DNA from: Granulosicoccus sp965214025
GTDB taxonomy: Bacteria > Pseudomonadota > Gammaproteobacteria > Granulosicoccales > Granulosicoccaceae
DNA length: 64,000 nucleotides
Direction of reading: 5' to 3'
Assembly: GCA_965214025.1 (NCBI GenBank)
Contig: CBDCAW010000041.1
Span: forward strand, 1 to 64,000
This document shows, piece by piece, positions 59,189-64,000 of this stretch (position 1 is its first letter; each line of letters starts with the position of its first letter). The translations under genes were made by a program, and so were the position numbers. The notes under the pieces were generated by a model, which did no database searches, was not told where the DNA came from, and saw only the letters and a list, made by a program, of their open reading frames with translations.

Positions 59189-60232
59189 TCAGCCCCAGCA
59201 CTTCTCGTTACCTTCTTCAACGCTGATCGAATCGATACCGTCGACCGGCTTGTCGGTCACCAACGCGACACCGGTATCGAAGAAATCCAGCCCGTCGGTA
59301 GGCTTCGGCTTCTTGCCGCTGTCGGCCCAGGTCTTGATCGCCTCGACGCCCTTGGAGGCCATCAACAGCGGGTACTGCTGAGCGGTAGCGCCGATCACAC
59401 CCTCTTTCACGTTCTGCACGCCGGGGCAACCACCGTCGATCGAGACGATCATCACCTTGTCTTCACGACCGAAGGCCTTCAAGGCTTCGTAGGCACCGGC
59501 CGCGGCCGGTTCGTTGATGGTGTAGACGACGTTGATGCCCGGATCTTGCAACATCAAGGCTTCCATGGCCGTACGGCCACCTTCTTCGTTACCCGCAGTG
59601 ACCTCATTGCCGACGATGCGTTCGTCGTCCTCGTCGCCCCAGCGGCTCTCGTCCTTCACGTCGATACCGAAGCCCGTGAGAAAACCCTGATCGCGCAGCA
59701 CACCGACCGACGGCTGACTCGCAGCCAGATCGAGCATGCCGATGCGCGCATCGGCCGCATCATCACCCAGCTGCGCCGCCGCCCATTGCCCGATCAGCTC
59801 ACCCGCCTTGAAGTTGTCGGTCGCGAAAGTGGCGTCGGCCGCGTCGATGGGCTCCAGTGGCGTATCCAGTGCGATGACCAGTGCCCCGTCATCGCGCGCT
59901 TTCTTCAGTACCTGCACGATGGCCTTGGTATCGGATGCCGTGATCAGGATGCCCTTCGCACCGGAGGCGATACACGACTCCACCGCCTGCACCTGTGCTT
60001 CGTGATCGCCATCGACCTTGCCGGCATATGTCGACAGCTTGATGCCCAGCTCCTTGGCCTTCGCCGAGGCGCCTTCCTTCATCTTCACGAAGAACGGGTT
60101 GATGTCGGTCTTGGTGATGAGGCATGCCTCGATCGGCTCTTTCTTGTCCTTGTCCTGCGCCTGAACCTGCCCGGCCAGAGTAGCGCTCAGGGCGAGCGTG
60201 GCGAGTGCGGTAGTCTTCAACATGAATCTCAC
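59189..60232 (-). CDS. frcB: Sugar ABC transporter periplasmic binding protein (FrcB-like)
   Basis: 347 residues from a GTG with AGAGG seven bases ahead; ATG at 60223 is an alternative. A signal peptide (LKTTALATLALSATLAGQVQA) is followed by a type I periplasmic binding fold: IEACLITKTDINPFFVKMKE, GILITASDTKAIVQVLKKAR, IALDTPLEPIDAADATFATD, INVVYTINEPAAAGAYEALK and VSIDGGCPGVQNV, nearly identical in style to the fructose-binding FrcB. It would deliver a hexose to an ABC permease, but none is beside it; the ATPase and permease must be elsewhere or lost. Confidence 0.87.
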   Translation of the reverse strand: MRFMLKTTALATLALSATLAGQVQAQDKDKKEPIEACLITKTDINPFFVKMKEGASAKAKELGIKLSTYAGKVDGDHEAQVQAVESCIASGAKGILITASDTKAIVQVLKKARDDGALVIALDTPLEPIDAADATFATDNFKAGELIGQWAAAQLGDDAADARIGMLDLAASQPSVGVLRDQGFLTGFGIDVKDESRWGDEDDERIVGNEVTAGNEEGGRTAMEALMLQDPGINVVYTINEPAAAGAYEALKAFGREDKVMIVSIDGGCPGVQNVKEGVIGATAQQYPLLMASKGVEAIKTWADSGKKPKPTDGLDFFDTGVALVTDKPVDGIDSISVEEGNEKCWG

Positions 60233-60269
60233 AGATCAACCTCTGTTATTTGATGGCGTAGTTGCAGCA

Positions 60270-60312
60270 TTGACAGGCGGTAAGACTCGCTCGTTTACGC
60301 CTGACGTGTCAA
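60270..60312. promoter_or_regulatory. Divergent promoter candidates for frcB and the antiporter
   Basis: TTGACA on the plus strand at 60270-60275 and TTGACA on the minus strand at 60312-60307 point away into opposite genes, but no good -10 box follows either at 17 bases. Only the -35 elements match the consensus. Confidence 0.3.
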
Positions 60313-60390
60313 CAGTCATGGCACTGCCTATGTGGCGCTGTTGCCGTTCTGCTAGAGTGGCGCACGCCCGCGATCTGCCGAAAATCACTC

Positions 60391-62379
60391 ATGCTCGACT
60401 CCCCGATGCTTGCCATCGCAGGCCTGGCAGTTGCCTGTGGCGTCTGCCAGTGGTTGTCCTGGCGCTTCAAACTTCCGTCGATCCTGTTCCTGCTGACCAC
60501 CGGCATCGTCGTCGGTCCGCTCATGGGCTGGTTCGATCCGGACGAGTTTCTCGGCGATCTCCTGTTTCCGTTCGTGTCGGTCGCCGTGGCCATCATCCTG
60601 TTCGAGGGCGGGCTGACACTGAAGCTCAAGGATATCCGCGGTCATGGTTCGGTCGTGACCCGCCTCATCACGGTCGGTGTGCTGGTGACCTGGGTGCTGC
60701 TGGCCTGTGCGGTCCACTGGATCTTCGGCCTGACCTGGCCGTTGGCCGCCGTGTTCGGCTCGATCGCAGTGGTCAGCGGGCCCACGGTGATCAAACCGCT
60801 GCTCAGAACCGTGCGGCCCACCGCCCGCGTCGGCCACCTGTTGAACTGGGAGGGCATCCTCATCGACCCCATCGGGGTCTTTCTCGCGCTGCTGGTCTTC
60901 GAGTTCGTCATGCTGGGCCAGCCGGGTGCCGGCCACATTGCCTGGATACTGACGAAGCTGATCGTGGTAGGCACGGTGTTCGGTGTGGCGTCGGGCTACG
61001 CCACCGCTCGGGTGCTGCAGAGATACCTCGTACCGGACTACCTCGTCAATGTCCTGACGTTGGTAACCGTCATCTTCACCTTCGTGACCGCAGAGATGTT
61101 GCAACACGAGTCAGGCCTGCTGGCGGTGACGATCATGGGTGTGTGGCTCGCGAACACCAAGGGCCTGAACATCGATGAAATACTGAACTTCAAGGAAGAC
61201 CTCAGCGTGCTGCTGATATCCGCGCTGTTCATCGTGTTGGCAGCGCGGCTCGATCTGTCGCTGATTCCTCAATATGGCTGGCAAATACTGGCATTGCTGC
61301 TCATCGCCCAGTTCGTGATCCGCCCGATCAATGTGGCCTTGTGCACCTGGCGATCCGAACTGGACATGAAGGAACGTGCCTTTCTTGCCTGGATCGCGCC
61401 ACGCGGGATCGTCGCGGCGGCCATCTCTTCATTGTTCGCGCTGCGTCTGGAGGAGATGAACATCCCTCAAACCGAGCTGCTGGTGCCACTGACGTTCAGC
61501 CTGATCATCGGTACCGTGGTGTTTCAGAGCCTGACGGCCAAGCCGTTGGCCAATCGACTCGGCATCAGCAATCCGGAGCCCAACGGTGTGTTGTTCTTCG
61601 GTGCCAACGAACTGGCCCGGAAGCTTGCCGATGCACTGCGTACCGCGTCGATAGAAGTACAACTGGCCGATACGTCATGGCGTCTGGTACGGCAATCCCG
61701 AGCCGAAGGGTTCAAGACCTATCATGGCAACCCGACGTCTGGCCATGCTGCCGAGAACCTCGAACTGCAGGGAATCGGCAAGCTTATCGCCGTGTCGGAA
61801 AATCGCGATACCAATGCACTGGCCGGCATGCATTTTCGACGCGAGTTCGGTGCAGCCAGTGTATTCACACTCGACGCTGCGTCAGACGATGATGTCTATG
61901 ATCGGTTTGATATCGCCAATCGGTATCGTGGCAATCCCCTGTTCGATGTGTCGCTAAGCTACATGCGCTTGCAGAGGCAGCTACGCGAGGGCGACATTCG
62001 GCAGGTGGTGCTCGAGGAAGACACTACCGGTATTACCACGAACGCGGGCGATGCCAAGGCCGACGCGATAGACGACAAGCAGGCCGGCAAAGTAAGTGAT
62101 CCAGTCGTTGCTACGGCCACCGGTGTGAAGCCGGCAGCTGACGAAACGGGCATCGAACGCTTGACGGATTCGAGCGAAGACGACGACGGTGCAGGGAAAA
62201 TGGATACGAAGGCCGACAAGGGTATGGCGATACAGGGGACGGACCTGCATCTATTCGCCATCGATATTACCGGTAAGCTCTATATTTACGGAGCTGGAGA
62301 GTCTTTCACACCGAAGGCAGGCTGGCGCTTGATCGTGTTGTCTGCACCAGCAGACAAGGAAAGCGATTCAGCAACATGA
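60391..62379 (+). CDS. CPA1-type cation/proton antiporter with C-terminal TrkA-N-like domain
   Basis: 662 residues. The first 400 residues hold 12 or more helices with the CPA antiporter motifs VAVAIILFEGGLTLKLKDI, VSGPTVIKPLLRTVRPTARV and LNWEGILIDPIGVFLALLVF (the transport-site acidic residues ND/D-P). A Rossmann-like region (NGVLFFGANELARKLADAL, about residues 390-500) resembles TrkA-N, then a disordered acidic stretch (about 550-620) and a short tail. It likely exchanges sodium or potassium for protons at the inner membrane. It is divergent from frcB. Confidence 0.85.
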   Translation: MLDSPMLAIAGLAVACGVCQWLSWRFKLPSILFLLTTGIVVGPLMGWFDPDEFLGDLLFPFVSVAVAIILFEGGLTLKLKDIRGHGSVVTRLITVGVLVTWVLLACAVHWIFGLTWPLAAVFGSIAVVSGPTVIKPLLRTVRPTARVGHLLNWEGILIDPIGVFLALLVFEFVMLGQPGAGHIAWILTKLIVVGTVFGVASGYATARVLQRYLVPDYLVNVLTLVTVIFTFVTAEMLQHESGLLAVTIMGVWLANTKGLNIDEILNFKEDLSVLLISALFIVLAARLDLSLIPQYGWQILALLLIAQFVIRPINVALCTWRSELDMKERAFLAWIAPRGIVAAAISSLFALRLEEMNIPQTELLVPLTFSLIIGTVVFQSLTAKPLANRLGISNPEPNGVLFFGANELARKLADALRTASIEVQLADTSWRLVRQSRAEGFKTYHGNPTSGHAAENLELQGIGKLIAVSENRDTNALAGMHFRREFGAASVFTLDAASDDDVYDRFDIANRYRGNPLFDVSLSYMRLQRQLREGDIRQVVLEEDTTGITTNAGDAKADAIDDKQAGKVSDPVVATATGVKPAADETGIERLTDSSEDDDGAGKMDTKADKGMAIQGTDLHLFAIDITGKLYIYGAGESFTPKAGWRLIVLSAPADKESDSAT

Positions 62380-62503
62380 AGACAGGCCACCCGGAAAGAC
62401 TATGGCGATAGAAGATACCGCGCTCGACGTGGGCATCTCATGATGCGGTATGGCCTCTACATGAGATATATGGACTACAAACGTTTCGCGCCCCAACCAG
62501 AAA

Positions 62504-62944
62504 CTAGCTGAGCCCGGCGTCGAACTCCGCTTCCTGCTCGCTGGTGAGCTTCTTGGCGAGAGCGCCCTGCTTGAAGCCGGAACCACGGGTGTTGATGATA
62601 TCCGGCAGGGTCACACCGTTTTCTTTCATTTTCTTGCAGGCCGCGGCCAGGGAACGACTGCCGCGCGAGGTGAGCTTGCCCTTCAGAATTCTCACGGGTG
62701 CGCCTTCATCCTCGGTTTCCGCACTGCAGGTTCCACTGACGACTTCATCAATGCCTGCCTTCCAGCGGATGCCTTCACTACTGCAGGCGATGATCTCGTC
62801 ACCTTCGGTAATGTCGAGATAATCCCGCGCCAACGCCCGGGTTTCACAGTTCGATGGATTGGCCATGATCAGGCCGCGTACGGTACCGTGCTCAACGGTG
62901 TCGATCTTATGCGCGGAATTAAGGTAAACCAGGTAAGTGCTCAC
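62504..62944 (-). CDS. Unknown small soluble protein
   Basis: 146 residues. No signal peptide or membrane segment. It has three cysteines (CETRALARDY; CSSEGIRW; ACKKMKENG) and a Lys-rich C-terminal half (KLTSRGSRSLAAACKKMKEN). I recognise no family. It has a gap of 124 bases after the convergent antiporter gene and about 105 bases before the partial gene on its own strand. Confidence 0.6.
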   Translation of the reverse strand: MSTYLVYLNSAHKIDTVEHGTVRGLIMANPSNCETRALARDYLDITEGDEIIACSSEGIRWKAGIDEVVSGTCSAETEDEGAPVRILKGKLTSRGSRSLAAACKKMKENGVTLPDIINTRGSGFKQGALAKKLTSEQEAEFDAGLS

Positions 62945-63049
62945 GCCTACTAACCGCCTATCGCTCTAAACCATCAGTCTAAAGCAAACCATGGCTAGCG
63001 TCCAATACGCACGGCCAACAACTGACGGGCCGCCGAGGCCCGCTTATTC

Positions 63050-64000
63050 TTAACGCACGTCCCGATCAGCCTGACGCGCCTGTTCGCTCAGGCGTCGGTA
63101 GTATTCTGCCGCCAGTCGCGGCACCTCACTCTGCCTGCCACCCTGGGCTCCCGAACCTGTTTCCACGCTTGTAGTGTTTCTGAGCGCCAGCTCGAGACTC
63201 TCGACCTGCAGCCGGGCACGTTCGAACTCGGCCTCCAGTATTTTCCGGTTGGTTTCGCCTGCCGTGCCACGCAACCGCTGGCCAGATGCCTGCAACTGCT
63301 CCAGCAATTGCTCGTCCACGCCAAGCGCATCCAGCTGCGGCAGCAGTTCGTCGATAGCCTGCGCCGTATCTACCGGGTTCGTACCCTCGGCATCGAAGGA
63401 AAACCCCCTACTGGCTCCACCCTCGTTCAACGGGCCAGAACTTGCACTATTGCCCTGTGATGGCCTCTGCCCGCCCTGACCGGCACCTGCCTGCTGGCCC
63501 GGCTGACCTTGCTGACCTTGCTGACCTTGCTGACCTTGCTGACCTTGCTGACCTTGCTGGCCTTGCTGGCCTTGCTGGCCTTGCTGCCTGCTCGCCTTGC
63601 TGGCCTTGCTGGCCTTGCTGGCCTTGCTGGCCTTGCTGGCCTTGCTGGCCTTGCTGGCCTTGCTGGCCTTGCTGGCCTTGCTGGCCTTGCTGGCCTTGCT
63701 GGCCTTGCTGCCTTGGCCTTGCTGACCTTGCTGACCTTGCTGACCTTGCTGACCTTGCTGGCCTTGCTGGCCTTGCTGGCCTTGCTGACCTTGCTGACCT
63801 TGCTGACCGGCATCAGCCACCTGCTCGTCGGTCGTTGCATCGTTCTCGCCGGCCTCGCCACTCGCTGGACGTGCGGATTCGCCGCTCTGCAGCTGCTCGC
63901 GCAGGCGCTGCAGGCGATCCAGCGTGCCTGCCAGCTTGGCATCGTCGCTCTCGGTGGCCTGCAGCTTTTCATCGCTCGCCTGCTCAGCTGTTTCGGCGAG
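63050..64000 (-). CDS. Coiled-coil protein with (QQG)n tract, 5' end beyond the window
   Basis: The frame is open to the right edge and gives 316 residues. The first 60 visible residues (for example ETAEQASDEKLQATESDDAK, LAGTLDRLQRLREQLQ) are a coiled coil, so the GTG at 63820 is probably not the start. Next come about 100 residues of 9-bp-repeat-coded (GQQ)n, (SKA)n and (GQQ)n, then a helical, Leu/Gln/Glu-rich domain (EQLLEQLQASGQRLRGTAGE). I recognise no family. Confidence 0.55.
   Translation of the reverse strand, partial: LAETAEQASDEKLQATESDDAKLAGTLDRLQRLREQLQSGESARPASGEAGENDATTDEQVADAGQQGQQGQQGQQGQQGQQGQQGQQGQQGQQGQGSKASKASKASKASKASKASKASKASKASKASKASKASKASRQQGQQGQQGQQGQQGQQGQQGQQGQQGQPGQQAGAGQGGQRPSQGNSASSGPLNEGGASRGFSFDAEGTNPVDTAQAIDELLPQLDALGVDEQLLEQLQASGQRLRGTAGETNRKILEAEFERARLQVESLELALRNTTSVETGSGAQGGRQSEVPRLAAEYYRRLSEQARQADRDVR
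63503..63808 (-). repeat. 9-bp tandem repeat encoding GQQ / SKA units
   Basis: Roughly 34 copies of CCAGCAAGG or TCAGCAAGG (minus strand). Two irregular units, near 63584-63600 and 63706-63720, shift the reading frame so that the middle third reads SKA instead of GQQ, and the second shift restores it. The block is open in all three minus-strand frames. Confidence 0.9.

Noticed and set aside
63427..63972. A second minus-strand frame rich in SKV/RPA repeats
   Set aside because: It is the alternative reading of the same 9-bp array; the other frame has coiled-coil and globular sequence on both sides.
1..64000. tRNA, rRNA, transposase or prophage genes
   Set aside because: I looked for T-loop-like sequences, transposase motifs and integrases on both strands and found none I could support.

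Overview
The window looks like chromosomal DNA of a GC-rich (about 60%), probably marine or aquatic gammaproteobacterium. Evidence is the E. coli-type LexA with a matching CTGT-N8-ACAG box, type IVa minor pilins of the FimT/PilV/PilW/PilX/PilY1 kind, RimK, NnrU, DUF1456, SlyD-like and MscS proteins, and DNA polymerase II. A Granulosicoccus-like relative is a guess from overall flavour only. I see no rRNA, tRNA, CRISPR array, transposase or prophage gene.

Layout. 1-4700 (minus): part of a Tad/Flp pilus operon (flp, TadG-like, TadE-like, an unknown protein, a second Flp-type prepilin, a frameshifted cpaB, the start of cpaC), mostly with 4-bp overlaps. 5102-6769: a lone RHS-type secreted protein. 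6953-11133: a four-carbon acid sugar pathway (otnK-otnC-otnI) with a convergent GntP permease. 11516-15901: lexA-imuA, three unrelated redox/hydrolase genes, then imuB, overlapping start to stop at four of the five junctions after imuA begins. 16082-18520: an HNH endonuclease-family gene framed by tandem repeats. 18519-20469 (minus): terD, a SlyD-like isomerase and a DUF1456 protein. 20769-27742: a plus-strand block of two membrane-anchored coiled-coil proteins ending in helix-hairpin-helix domains, a BON-OmpA protein, an exported alpha/beta hydrolase broken inside a 15-bp repeat, and an ABC-2 exporter. 27821-32518 (minus): DUF4874/DUF4832 protein, BON-MscS channel, DUF2059-like protein, unknown membrane protein. 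32624-34990: polB. 35069-41500: cytochrome P460-like lipoprotein, two tandem GH16 lipoproteins, EamA transporter, NnrU. 41886-45215: dnaE2 with a perfect LexA box over its start. 45486-47039: crystallin-like/collagen-like/HExxH secreted protein. 47273-55234 (minus): fimT-pilV-pilW-pilX-pilY1 plus a small membrane protein. 55454-58335 (minus): retropepsin-like protease, rimK, aspartoacylase-like protein. 58355-60232 (minus): frcB and a sugar kinase with no permease or ATPase. 60391-62379: a cation/proton antiporter. The right end holds an unknown gene and a 5'-truncated coiled-coil protein with a long (QQG)n tract.

Two themes connect the genes. First, SOS mutagenesis: LexA, ImuA, ImuB, DnaE2 and Pol II are all here, but imuA and imuB are separated by cargo genes and dnaE2 lies 26 kb from imuB. 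Second, tandem repeats of 9, 11, 12, 15, 18, 27, 30, 45 and 47 bp recur in and between genes. Most in-gene arrays keep frame, but one has a 5-bp duplication that disconnects a signal peptide from its enzyme, and another carries compensating frame switches. These look like actively evolving, possibly contingency-type loci.
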